Shown here: piece by piece, positions 1 to 8,731 of the stretch
How the letters are laid out: each line of letters starts with the position of its first letter
Position numbering within the stretch: position 1 is the stretch's first letter
Source: Nemertoderma westbladi
Lineage: Eukaryota > Xenacoelomorpha > Nemertodermatida > Nemertodermatidae
Direction: 5' to 3'
Length of the DNA stretch: 26,291 bases
NCBI GenBank assembly: GCA_032718475.1
Contig: JAUCBJ010007096.1
Location: forward strand, 1 to 26,291
Made by a program: the position numbers and the translations under genes
Notes under the pieces: model-generated
Database searches by the model: none
What the model was told of the DNA's origin: nothing
What the model saw: only the letters and a program-made list of their open reading frames with translations

Positions 1-1841
1 ATAGGGTTAAACAGCTTTGATTTACTCGTCCGGGTTTTTGGTTTAACTTTCTCCGCTCCCTTGGCTTGTCTGATCTCCGCCGTGGTGAGATGAGTGGGCC
101 ATTCCTCCTCTTCTTTACTCAGGAAGTCGAGTCCACCTAACCAGTCTGGAGTATCTATCAATTCTTGAGGAGTTGCTCCTCTGGAAGCGATGTCAGCTGG
201 ATTAATCGTCCCAGGGCAATGTCTCCATTGATCTATATTAGAGCGACTGAGTATAATGGTTACTCTGTTGGTAACAAAGACGCTGACCTGACAGACTTCA
301 TTGGTTATATACTCCAGAACGAGTAAAGCATCAGTCCAATAGACAGTTTTCTCTAGTGAATAGTCGATCTGTTCCATTACATTCCGGCCGATGGCTGTAG
401 CGTATAGAGCCGCCTTTAACTCCACTCTGGGAACTCGTAGTTTGTTGTTTATTAGGGCTTTAGAGGCGAGTAATGAAACCTTAATTCCATCGGGAGTTTC
501 AACCCTCAGGTAGGCTACTATACCTATTTTCATATCGCTGGGGTCTCCAAAAACATGGAGTTGATAGGAATACGTGGGGAGAACGTGACCAAAATATGAG
601 CGGGAAATCTTAAAGTTCTCGATAAATGGTAAAGAATTTTCCCATTTCATCCACTTCTTTAGTAGTTCTCCCTTGAGTGGATCATCCCACGAGTGGTACT
701 CGAGCCACATTTGTTGTACTAAGCTCCGAGCAACTAGTATGACTGGGCTAATGAATCCCAACGGATCGAAATAAGTGCTCAGGATACTTAGACAAATCCG
801 TTTAGTTCTAACTGGATTATCTTGTTGTTTCAATTGAAAGAACATAATATCTCTCTCTGTGTCCCATTTTAATCCAAGAGTTTTGGTTTCTGGAAGATTG
901 TCCTTAATGAGGTCAAGATCTTTAACACCTCGGTCTTCTTCTGGGATCGATTCCAGGAACTCATGGGAGTTACTAGTGAATTTAGTTAGACGAAATCCAC
1001 CGCGTTGTAAGCACTCTACCGTTCCCTTGGCAACATCGATTGCTTCTTCCACCGATGGGAGGGACTTTAAATTGTCGTCCATGTAAATATCCTGTTTGAT
1101 GTTGTCGATAACCACTTTAGAGAAGGCGTCTCTGTTGTCATCGGCAGTGGTACGCACTACCAAAAAAGCGTTCGAGGGGCTCGAGATGATCCCGAAAGCC
1201 TGGATTGTCATCCAGTACTCTACCGGTTTTCGGTTGAGGTCTCCTTCAGGCCACCACAGAAATCGTAGGCTGTCTCGATCCCTAGCTAACGCTTTAACTT
1301 GTAGAAAAATGCCTTCGATGTCAGAAGCGAAGGCGATCGAATATTGCCTCAGTCGTAGTAATATTCCCAACAAAGATTGGAGTAAGTTGGGTCCCGGCAA
1401 CAGTTCAGAATTTAGGGATTGTCCCATATAATGGGCGGAGCCGTCAAACACTACCCGTACTTCGTTTGGTTTACCGGGCTTGGGAACATAATGATGTGTC
1501 AAATAATACGTTCTCTCCGTTATGGGTGTTTCTTCTGGAACTTGCTCCGCGTATCCCTTGTCTATAAACTTCTTTAATTGAGTTTTACACATTTCCTTGC
1601 CTCAATCGTTAGCCGTAAAAGGCGGATGAAGTTGCGTGATTCTTTTTTCAGCTAAAGGTCGGTTTTTCACGAAGCTGGGTTCTCTCCGTCGGAACGGCAG
1701 ACCAATCTCATAACGACCTTCATCTTTCAGATAACGTGTGGTCGTTTCCTGAATCTGCTTGGCTCTCTCTTCCTCGACCGATAATGCTTTGTCATAGGAA
1801 TTAGACTCTACCGCTTCTTGAGTAAAGAATCGTACGGCATG
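1..1841 (-). pseudogene. BEL/Pao retrotransposon pol, RT-RNase H half (decayed, interrupted)
   Basis: This is the reverse transcriptase and RNase H part of a BEL/Pao Pol, which copies element RNA into DNA. Reading leftward on the minus strand, it has the lead-in before RT, the RT active site IYMDD (about 1074-1088), the BEL-typical stretch FDPLGFISPV, and an RNase H domain with FGDPSD, a VELKAALYA helix and a YWTDALLVL motif. I checked that the frame is fully open from 1601 to the window edge, about 533 codons. A single in-frame TGA at 1602-1604 separates it from the preceding codons, which run in the same frame to 1841. There the reading frame is cut by the hAT-like element and resumes at 5713. 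The integrase would lie left of the window. The family is clear; that this copy is inactive is inferred from the stop and the insertion. Confidence 0.9.
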
Positions 1842-1849
1842 TTCATCAC
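1842..1849. repeat. Target-site duplication, left copy (TTCATCAC)
   Basis: This 8-bp direct repeat matches 5705-5712 exactly and abuts the inverted terminal repeat starting at 1850. It fits the hAT target consensus nTnnnnAn (T at position 2, A at position 7). Confidence 0.93.
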
Positions 1850-1996
1850 TAGACTGGGCCAAATCAGGTCACTTCATCCAAGTTTGTTTAAAGTTTTACA
1901 AAAGTTGTGTATGATTATGAGGAACATAACCATGAAAAAAAAAAAAAAATTTTCATGTCTGACGGTGGTTACATTGGTTACCATGGTAACCAATTG
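1850..1996 (+). repeat. Left terminal inverted repeat of the hAT-like element
   Basis: This imperfect inverted repeat pairs with 5548-5704. Shared blocks, left against the reverse complement of right, are the outer 15 bp, a block around TTAAAG..ACAAAAGTTGTG (1888-1910), a run of A, GGTGGTTACA (1965-1974) and the palindrome GTTACCATGGTAAC (1977-1990). Transposase would bind and cut in such repeats. The left arm lacks several bases found between the first two blocks of the right arm. Confidence 0.85.
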
Positions 1997-2744
1997 TAGC
2001 GATGGTGCGGGCACCAAAAAAATGGCTCAGAACTATGATTTCTTGAACTGTTATTAACCTGGTGAGTTCGTTTTAGTAGCAAACGTTGTAGAATTGAGAG
2101 ATGTACAAGAGTTGATGTGGTTGCAAGAGCTGTGACAAACATAAGTTCCTTTTGAATAAAAAAAACAGTTATTTCACCCGAAATCCTTGTCTCCACCAAT
2201 ATTTTCCCAGCTGTAGCTCCGCCAGTGATTTCTACTTTACAGCTGCATGCAGTTAGACTACTGAATACTGCAATTTTGGTTTCAGGCTTACTGCAGTATG
2301 CGTACTGCGTACTGGCAATATCTGACATTTCATTCTGTAAATACAGGATCGTACAAAGTCTGAACCTTCCTCATCCTACTGTACTCTTACTTAGTATGGT
2401 AACTGCAATGCCCGATTTCCTTACACTAGGCTTACATAAATACAGTATCCAGTATCCCATGACGGATTTGGACTGATCAATCACTGATGTCAGTGTCATA
2501 TCAGTATAGCGCCACTATACACTATAGACCATATAGCAGTACCGGTATCAGCCTTAAAAACCCTGAGGCCTACCTATCCTACCAAAGCAAAATAGGCCGA
2601 AGCCTGTTGGGCAAAACAACGTGTTCCTGACAGCTTATGTTCACCTGAGCCTATGTACTATATACTGTACTGTACAGTGTACACCTAAGCCAATGTAGGC
2701 CTAATAACCTATGAATATTTAAATTGTTCAATATAATCATTGTA
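1997..2744 (+). other. Non-coding 5' region of the hAT-like element
   Basis: This stretch lies between the left TIR and the first ATG of the transposase. It is AT-rich, with TAGGCCTA and TACCGGTA words and a palindromic ACTGTACAGT near 2670. Short open frames on both strands show no recognisable protein. A promoter for the transposase should lie here, but I could not place one with confidence. Confidence 0.5.
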
Positions 2745-5132
2745 ATGAATACGAAAGCAAAGACCGTACTTTGGCTGGTCAATAAGTCACCACCACTATT
2801 CCAGGAGCCTGGTAATCATGGATTTCATGGTTGTTATCCACCAACTGGAGAAGAAGTGTTGCTACAGTTCCATGGCTACCATCACCATCTTCAGGAAGCC
2901 ACGAATCTACAATCCAGTGTGCGGGATTCTGTCAAGTTGGTTGTAGAAGATATCCAGCAATGGTGGGGAAGAACTGGAATTGAAATTAAATCATGGCCAG
3001 CTTTGGAGAGCATGGTGAATGGAGATATAGATAAATTAAAGCTCCTGAAGAAATGGCGGAATAAAGAGACTGAACCTGAGATAAAGAGGAGAGAGGATTT
3101 CTTGTTGAAACTTAGAAATACATTTTGGGTGGTACAACCAAGCTATGAAAAAGAACTATCACGATTACATGCAACAACAACAGACAAGCGGAAACTAGAG
3201 GACTGGATGTATCTGGAAGGGGTGAGAGGGGGGAGCAGAACTGCAACTTTGGGTGCATTAGATGTGCAACTGAGAAAGCGCCAGAAGCGTAGGCTGTTGA
3301 CTGAACAGTCTGAAGCTGAAAGAAGACGTGCTGGGGAAGATGTATCATTTGCCACTGCTTCCGAGAAGGTTGGTGACAATGATTCAGACAAAAGTGATGA
3401 TGATACTACCTACACTCTACCTCTTCCAGGTCCCTCCTCAAAGAAGATGAAGAAAAAGGAAGGAATTCCACAGGCAGCATGCCTGATTGCAGATAAGTAC
3501 AGCATATCAAACCGAGCAATCACGGAACTGGCTGCAGCTTTCCATAAAGCAGATGGTAAATCTCTTGAAGAATACTGTCTTTCTGTCAACACAGCAGGGA
3601 GAAGAAGATCTTCAATTAGAGTTGGCGCTGCACAGGCTATTGTACAATATCAGCTTGGAGGAGAAAACGAGAAAATATTTGCCTTACACTGGGATGGAAA
3701 AATAATAAAGTCATTAACCCATGTTGGGAAAAGCCCAGAGACAGTGGCTGTCATCTTGACTGGAACAGATGGTCAGGAAGTGCTGCTGTCTATTGTGGGG
3801 TTAGATGGTAGGCCAAATGCTGAAAATGAGGCTTCAAAGATCATGCAGGTCCTCAATGACTATCATATTGACACCTCACGGATTGGTGCTCTCATATTCG
3901 ACACAACATCAGTTAACTCGGGGTACAAGCAGGGTGTTGTTAAAAGATTGGAGTCAGAATTTGGTAGGGCCCTCCTTCAGCTGGCTTGCAGACACCACAT
4001 ATATGAGTTGATTGTGAAAGCATCAAGTGTCATTGTCTATGGAGAAAGCTCTTCACCAAAGGAGGGGATGTTTGACCCGCTTATCCAACATTGGGATACC
4101 ATAGACAAGTGTAACTTGGCCTTGGTAAATGTGACAAAACGGAACAGGGTGCTCACTGGTCTTGTGGAGACAACTACTTCATTTCTTCATACCTGGCTGG
4201 GAAACAGCACCAAACAATCGTTGAGACACGATTACCTAGAGCTAGCTAAACTAGCCCTCCTATTTTTAGGTGGAACTGTTCCTAGTGGGTGGCCAGACAT
4301 CACAATAAAAGACCCAGGCGCATACCATCATGCAAGATGGATGTCCAAGGCATTGTACACACTCAAGATAGCCTTGTTACGATCTGAACTCCACGATGTC
4401 TACACAACTGACGAGCTCGAATCAATCACCAGCCTAGCTGTATTCATATCAGTATTCTACACTAAAGCCTGGCTGACTTCTACCTCTGCTGCAGATGCCC
4501 CTCAGAACGACCTTGATTTAATGAAGATATTCGTCAAGACTGAGGCTAGCATCTCAAAAAATCCAGAACAGTGGCCAGTGAACTTCAGCTCACTTGTCAG
4601 TGCTGCTCGCAATAAGTTGGAAAACCACTTGTGGTATTTATCTGAACGCCTTGTAACTTTATCTCTCTTCAGTGACAGGGTACCGATATCTTCAAAGTCA
4701 ACTATCAGGAAGGCACTTCTAAGGGTCCAGGGTGTCGAACCACAAAATAAGCTCCAAGAGATGCCAGCCTCCTATCGTTTTGAGAGTAAGTCCCTCAAGG
4801 ACTTTGTTGGGCCTGATTCGTGGTCCCTGTTCCCTCTACTTGGCATTGATCCTGGCTTTGTCAAACTACCTGTGGAGCAGTGGGTTACATGCAATTCGTA
4901 TCTAGCAGGAAAAGCAGTGGTTGACAAGTTGCCAGTTGTGAACGATGCTGCAGAGCGTGCATTAGGGCTAGCCACAGATTTGAACACAGCTAAGGCTCCC
5001 AAAACTGATGTACAGCTACAGGCCCTCTACAAGGTAGTAAAAGGGGTTAGACAGAAGCTCCATGGACTCTCGACATCATCAGAAACTGTAACAAAGAAGT
5101 CATTGAGTGTTGTCGCATATGAATGGGTTTGA
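2745..5132 (+). CDS. hAT-like DDE transposase (795 aa), divergent
   Basis: This is the probable transposase of the surrounding element; it would act in the nucleus on the element's TIRs. The frame is open upstream to a TTG at 2724, but the first true ATG is at 2745. The N-terminal third is charged, with an acidic and basic linker at about 190-240 that includes SSKKMKKKEG, a possible nuclear localisation signal. The middle has motifs placed as in hAT RNase H folds: LHWDGK (first Asp), LIFDTTSVNSG (second Asp, like hAT TDNASN) and ACRHHIYELIV (like the hAT CxxH..NL block). Near the C-terminus, VVNDAAERAL resembles the hAT tail with its conserved ER pair. No zinc finger is visible at the N-terminus. 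The protein is like uncharacterised invertebrate proteins carrying 'DTT..N.G' and 'ACRHH' motifs, and the third catalytic acidic residue is not assigned. No stops or frameshifts occur. Confidence 0.75.
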   Translation: MNTKAKTVLWLVNKSPPLFQEPGNHGFHGCYPPTGEEVLLQFHGYHHHLQEATNLQSSVRDSVKLVVEDIQQWWGRTGIEIKSWPALESMVNGDIDKLKLLKKWRNKETEPEIKRREDFLLKLRNTFWVVQPSYEKELSRLHATTTDKRKLEDWMYLEGVRGGSRTATLGALDVQLRKRQKRRLLTEQSEAERRRAGEDVSFATASEKVGDNDSDKSDDDTTYTLPLPGPSSKKMKKKEGIPQAACLIADKYSISNRAITELAAAFHKADGKSLEEYCLSVNTAGRRRSSIRVGAAQAIVQYQLGGENEKIFALHWDGKIIKSLTHVGKSPETVAVILTGTDGQEVLLSIVGLDGRPNAENEASKIMQVLNDYHIDTSRIGALIFDTTSVNSGYKQGVVKRLESEFGRALLQLACRHHIYELIVKASSVIVYGESSSPKEGMFDPLIQHWDTIDKCNLALVNVTKRNRVLTGLVETTTSFLHTWLGNSTKQSLRHDYLELAKLALLFLGGTVPSGWPDITIKDPGAYHHARWMSKALYTLKIALLRSELHDVYTTDELESITSLAVFISVFYTKAWLTSTSAADAPQNDLDLMKIFVKTEASISKNPEQWPVNFSSLVSAARNKLENHLWYLSERLVTLSLFSDRVPISSKSTIRKALLRVQGVEPQNKLQEMPASYRFESKSLKDFVGPDSWSLFPLLGIDPGFVKLPVEQWVTCNSYLAGKAVVDKLPVVNDAAERALGLATDLNTAKAPKTDVQLQALYKVVKGVRQKLHGLSTSSETVTKKSLSVVAYEWV

Positions 5133-5547
5133 TCTAACTCTTTGAAAGTCTTCACCAATTGATGAAACTCTAAGTGATTTGATTTTTAATATATGGTCTT
5201 AATAATTGGTGTTTGTTTGCTCTCAATTTGGTTTTTTGCTCTTAATACTAAATATTAATTGTTCTTTATTTGTATTTAAATTTGATGTAATATGCTGTGC
5301 TGTATTTGAATATTGTTAATTTTTTGAATGACTTCGATCACTTTGAAAAGTGACAATAATTCCCCATAGATACATTAGATATGTGTTGGAAGTGGGTTTC
5401 TTCAATCAAAAAGTAAGCAATATGTATAGGGATCCAATCTACCTTGTTTATCATCCAATTCTGCAACTTTTGGTGACAAAGTGAACTCTGGCGGGCAACT
5501 AACACTTGATAAATTGTAATTTTAGTGGGAATTTCAATAGGCCATTT
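5133..5547 (+). other. Non-coding 3' region of the hAT-like element
   Basis: This T-rich stretch lies between the transposase stop and the right TIR. It probably carries the 3' untranslated region and poly(A) site; I see no further gene. A short minus-strand open frame here looks incidental. Confidence 0.5.
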
Positions 5548-5704
5548 GTTGTTACCATGGTAACAGCTGTAACCACCGTTAGACATCAATATTTTTCGAA
5601 ATTTTTTTCATTCTTGTGTCACTCATACTCATGCACAACTTTTGTGACACTTTAAGCTATTAGCCTTCAAAAATTAAAAAAGGTCCAAAATTTGGCCCAG
5701 TCTA
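5548..5704 (-). repeat. Right terminal inverted repeat of the hAT-like element
   Basis: This is the inverted partner of 1850-1996. It contains GTTACCATGGTAAC at 5551-5564 and ends at 5704 in the reverse complement of TAGACTGGGCC. Internal TTAA tetranucleotides at 1888-1891 and 5652-5655 lie in corresponding positions of the two arms, but they are part of the repeat and not a target duplication. Confidence 0.85.
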
Positions 5705-5712
5705 TTCATCAC
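5705..5712. repeat. Target-site duplication, right copy (TTCATCAC)
   Basis: This is the second copy of the 8-bp duplication, immediately after the right terminal repeat that ends at 5704. It contributes codons to the interrupted BEL frame on the minus strand. Confidence 0.93.
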
Positions 5713-6384
5713 GTACCTTATTGTTATACCGCTCTACCACTTCATATAATTCATCGTCATAAGTCAATTGTTTGTTCTTTTGACTGATAAGGTTACACAG
5801 GTTAACTTGGTTTAACCAAGTTTGGTTCTCAGTGAGGAGTTCAATGGTATTTTCCTCGTCATATAAATTGTGAATATCGTCATTATCTGAGGAGTATGGA
5901 GTATCTTCCATTCTTCCATCAACCATCAGTATCTTCCATCATCACTTATATCTTCCTCCCACTCATTTACCTGATGGACTTGTTCGTTTGGAAGTCTTTC
6001 CTGTAAAGTCCTGTGGGAAGGACCAGTGAAGTACCAACCTACTCTTGTTCTTCCCACGTAAGTCTGGAGTGGTCACGGTCAAGCAGGCCGTTTTTCTATT
6101 GTCTCAAGCGCCTCGTGCGCATTTTGGCCAAACAATATCTGTACCCCTGGATAATCAGTACTGAATCTAGGTATGTTGTATTGCTGGGTAAAATGATCAT
6201 CATCCCAGTTGAAAGGCTCCACTTGGCTAGTAGCAAAGTTCTTTATCGCCACCATCTTAACTGACCTTACACTATTTTCTCCTAGTTCATCCTGGGGAGT
6301 GGACAATGAACCCACATAATAATCTGTGGATACCGTGAGTAGTAGGAGAAACATAGACCTGAGCGTACTCCTCCCTAGCCTGGG
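5713..6384 (-). pseudogene. BEL/Pao retrotransposon pol, protease-side half (decayed)
   Basis: This is the upstream continuation of the BEL/Pao pol found at 1-1841, displaced by the transposon between them. The open frame ending at the insertion (to 5926) is in phase with 1841 once the insert and one TSD copy are set aside. Further upstream, a second stretch (about 6079-6384, other frame) contains VQILFGQNAHEAL and, after two stops, GWYFTGP. These resemble the BEL aspartic-protease-region signatures 'IDVLIG(A/Q)D' and 'GW.L.GP'. Between the pieces there are stops at 5926-5928, 6073-6075 and 6079-6081 and a frame change, so this half has decayed more than the RT half. The catalytic protease motif and gag are not recognisable upstream; a stop ends the frame near 6385. 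The assignment rests on continuity with the RT half plus these short motifs. Confidence 0.65.
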
Positions 6385-6459
6385 CTACGGGCTGCATCTC
6401 GGAGGGCTATTAAAAACGTGCTAAATCGCGATGTTTAATGACCATCTGTCACCATCAAT

Positions 6460-6530
6460 ATTGATTTGTGTCGATGCCTTCAACCAATCGTTGCTTATCG
6501 CCTACGCGTAGCCTAACCTCACGATGCCTG
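6460..6530 (+). repeat. 71-bp direct repeat, copy 1
   Basis: It begins ATTGATTTGTGT and ends CACGATGCCTG. It matches 6562-6632 with scattered substitutions and no length difference, a period of 102 bp. Confidence 0.75.
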
Positions 6531-6561
6531 CCTTACTCGATAGCTGTTACCAACCGTGAGT

Positions 6562-6632
6562 ATTGATTCGTGTTGTTGCATCAACCAACCATCGCATATT
6601 CATCTTCGCGTAACCTAACTTCACGATGCATG
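6562..6632 (+). repeat. 71-bp direct repeat, copy 2
   Basis: It begins ATTGATTCGTGT and ends CACGATGCATG. It is a diverged partner of 6460-6530, consistent with an old tandem duplication. Confidence 0.75.
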
Positions 6633-7110
6633 GCTAGCCCCCACTACGCTATTATATTATATCGATTGCCAACTCACCACCGCTAGCCTCGGCTACTCCT
6701 CGACGGCTGTCGCCAAACCAATCCAACCAACCAAGCAGCCTACCAGTCCAACGCTATGATACGTGAAATTCCGCCACGTTCCAGCTACACGTATACGAAC
6801 ATTTCCATAGTTACTCAACCTAACCTAACCAATCCCACAGCATCTGTGTCATATTGAAAGGCTACCACCACCACCACTAACATTATACTGTGCGTTTTTA
6901 TAATAATAATTATTGATTATTATTACACACAACCCTATGATTCATATTCTTTCACGTATTTCCTATCCACGCAATCAACCAGCCAGCTATTCATCCACGT
7001 TGCTCCCCATCTCTTTTCTTATTCGTTGATGATTATGACACGTACCATCTCTTCTTCGTTGACTATGCCACATCGCAAATTTATATATATATAAGTGAAT
7101 GTTTTTAATA

Positions 7111-7128
7111 AAATTCATCACTTGTAAT
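7111..7128 (+). repeat. 18-bp direct repeat flanking the foldback, left
   Basis: AAATTCATCACTTGTAAT here matches 7449-7466 with one mismatch. The pair brackets the large inverted repeat at 7168-7415. Confidence 0.6.
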
Positions 7129-7167
7129 CTTCATGGTAATATATTGATGCCATATCTAATTTTTTTT

Positions 7168-7415
7168 GTTCTCACTCTGAAATTGTGTTTTTTCCTTAAT
7201 AATTTATACATTATCTTACTCGTTGTATATTCGTTGGTCGGAAAACGACACCACATAAAATGATACTGATTCCAGCATTGGGTATCGACTCAAAAACGAA
7301 AATCTGAGCTACGTGTCTCGCCCGATCTTTGTTTTTGAGTCGATACCTAATGTCGAACTCAGCATCATTTTTCTCTGGTGTCGTCTTCCGAGCAACACAA
7401 TTTTAGAGTGAGAAC
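7168..7415. repeat. Long imperfect foldback (inverted repeat) upstream of the virus-like gene cluster
   Basis: The inner arms, about 7233-7305 and 7325-7396, are inverted complements with few mismatches. They share the core GGTATCGACTCAAAAAC on the left and its near-complement on the right, around a loop of roughly 12-16 bases. An outer pair (7168-7187 and 7396-7415, around TTCTCACTCT) extends the symmetry, with about 45 extra bases in the left arm. The structure lies about 80 bp before the first ATG of the gene cluster. It could be a replication origin, a terminal hairpin, or a MITE-like foldback. The sequence shows the symmetry; the function is inference. Confidence 0.8.
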
Positions 7416-7448
7416 TCTGGTGTCAATTTATTACAGCGATACGGTTTA

Positions 7449-7466
7449 AAATTTATCACTTGTAAT
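7449..7466 (+). repeat. 18-bp direct repeat flanking the foldback, right
   Basis: AAATTTATCACTTGTAAT is the partner of 7111-7128, located just before the first ORF of the virus-like element. Confidence 0.6.
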
Positions 7467-7491
7467 ATTTTTCGTATTTATTATTATTATT

Positions 7492-8545
7492 ATGGCCTTA
7501 ACGCAAAAAACCGGAGCAACAAATAGCTGGAAATTTACTTACAATAAATATACTTGTTCACAGCAAGTATTTTATTGTGGAATCTCAGGAGGACAACGAA
7601 TCAATTTGTTTTTCCCATCAAGATACCCGCTATTTGTTAGACATTCTAGAAACAACCAACAACCAACATCAATCCAGACCAGCAATTATACCAGGTAGGA
7701 TATATCCCACTCTTCGTTTTGCGCGGGGAAATTTGAATATTTCCATCAACCCCACATCGGGTGATGTTTACGTTCAGAAACAAGGCAAATGTAAAGTTCT
7801 CAACAAAGCTTTTACTGAAGTTCTAATTCAATACAGAGGGAAATTATTGCAATTTCTCTCTCCACCGCTAGAGATTATTAGCGATCAATTCTACATTGAA
7901 TTATCAAATCCAGAGTTTATTGGATTTGTAACAGCTTTTAAAGGAACCAACTATGTTGGCTTATGGAAAATCAGCCTCAGATACACTGATAGTGTTGGTT
8001 TTAACTATTATACGGGTTTCAATTTGTCAAAACAGGAACTAACCGTTTTGTTGCGAGAGTGGGACAACCAAGTCAATGAAACAGACAAGCATCTTTTTGA
8101 TAAAAATATCATTCAATTATCAGACAGGCTCAAAATGATTAAAACCAATAATAAAAAAATTATTATCACCAACACCGATAATTCTACTGAAGTAGGTGCC
8201 GGCGGAAATTCTATCGAGTTGCATTACTTGAATGATAAAGCCCATATTAGTTTTCTCAAAGAATCGATGGATGGTGTTTCTCTTACTGAAGCCCATGTTG
8301 ACGGTTTTGTCCTTTTGGATAAACCTAAAGCGTTCGTAGAGATCCCATCACCTAATCCAGATGTTGAAGAGAGTTGCTCTCAACCGCAACAGGTCTTTCC
8401 TGAAATATTACCTCGGAAGCCAAGATCATCGAGTAAATTTACCAACGCATCACCTGCAAAGAAACAGAAAGTTGTCAGTAACCCAGTTCTAGTAGAGCCT
8501 GTTACTAATTCTCCATGGAAACCAGATTATTATCCTAACATGTAA
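7492..8545 (+). pseudogene. Virus-like element protein 1, possible ssDNA-binding (PC4-like) protein, N-terminal frame disrupted
   Basis: I do not firmly recognise this gene. The long frame (open 7502-8545, about 347 codons) has no ATG before its middle; the annotated-looking start at 7577 is GTG. An ATG at 7492 (ATGG context, after a run of ATT) begins a 68-codon frame in another phase, so a frameshift between 7502 and 7695, or splicing, is needed to join them. The protein shows two strand-strand-helix-like units. The second runs from FKGTNYVGLWKISLRY to GFNLSKQELTVLLREW and resembles, weakly, the C-terminal DNA-binding domain of coactivator PC4. The C-terminal quarter is proline- and serine-rich, with SPAKKQKVV as a likely nuclear localisation signal, and ends SPWKPDYYPNM. 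It precedes PolB by 186 bp on the same strand. Alternatives are any small viral DNA-binding or structural protein. Confidence 0.5.
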
Positions 8546-8731
8546 GCCTAATCATAAGTTAAACTCTTTGCGGTTTCCAATAGTCATAAGCGATTGGTGA
8601 TTGGTTTAAAATTATTTCCCTCGCTAGCATATAAATGTTTAGATGTATTCAATATCATATCATTTCATTTTATTTTAATCTTTGGAGATATTTTATTATT
8701 ATTATTATTATTTATCTAAACAAACTTCAAC

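Larger units (their letters stand above)
1850..5704 (+). mobile_element. hAT-like DNA transposon, complete (3,855 bp)
   Basis: This cut-and-paste transposon is bounded by an 8-bp TSD and TIRs whose outer 15 bases are a perfect inverted match (TAGACTGGGCCAAAT at 1850-1864 and 5690-5704). It contains one large plus-strand ORF, the transposase at 2745-5132. It lies inside a BEL/Pao pol frame, so it is younger than that element. Both ends and the full transposase frame are present, so the copy could be autonomous, though activity cannot be judged from sequence. The hAT assignment rests on TSD length and consensus and on transposase motifs. Zisupton elements also make 8-bp duplications and are the main alternative. 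Confidence 0.85.
6385..7110. other. Non-coding spacer between BEL remnant and virus-like element
   Basis: No protein is recognisable here on either strand. The stretch is pyrimidine-rich on the plus strand (many ACCAACC and CCTAACC words) and contains a duplicated 71-bp block. The edge of the virus-like element may lie in or just after this stretch, but I found no clean terminal repeat. Confidence 0.5.

Noticed and set aside
859-1431. Plus-strand open frames opposite the BEL RT region.
   Set aside because: They are antisense shadows of the minus-strand pol, with no recognisable protein features.
3112-5002. Minus-strand and alternate-frame open frames within the transposase gene.
   Set aside because: They overlap a long coherent transposase frame and lack family motifs.
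1888-5655. TTAA at matching places in both arms suggested a TTAA-target (piggyBac or Kolobok-like) transposon of 1892-5651.
   Set aside because: The inverted repeat continues outward to TAGACTGGGCC, and an exact 8-bp TSD flanks 1850-5704. The TTAAs are internal to the TIR.
6827-6840. CCTAACCTAACC resembling arthropod telomere repeat (TTAGG).
   Set aside because: Only about two units are present, in sequence generally rich in such words; there is no array.
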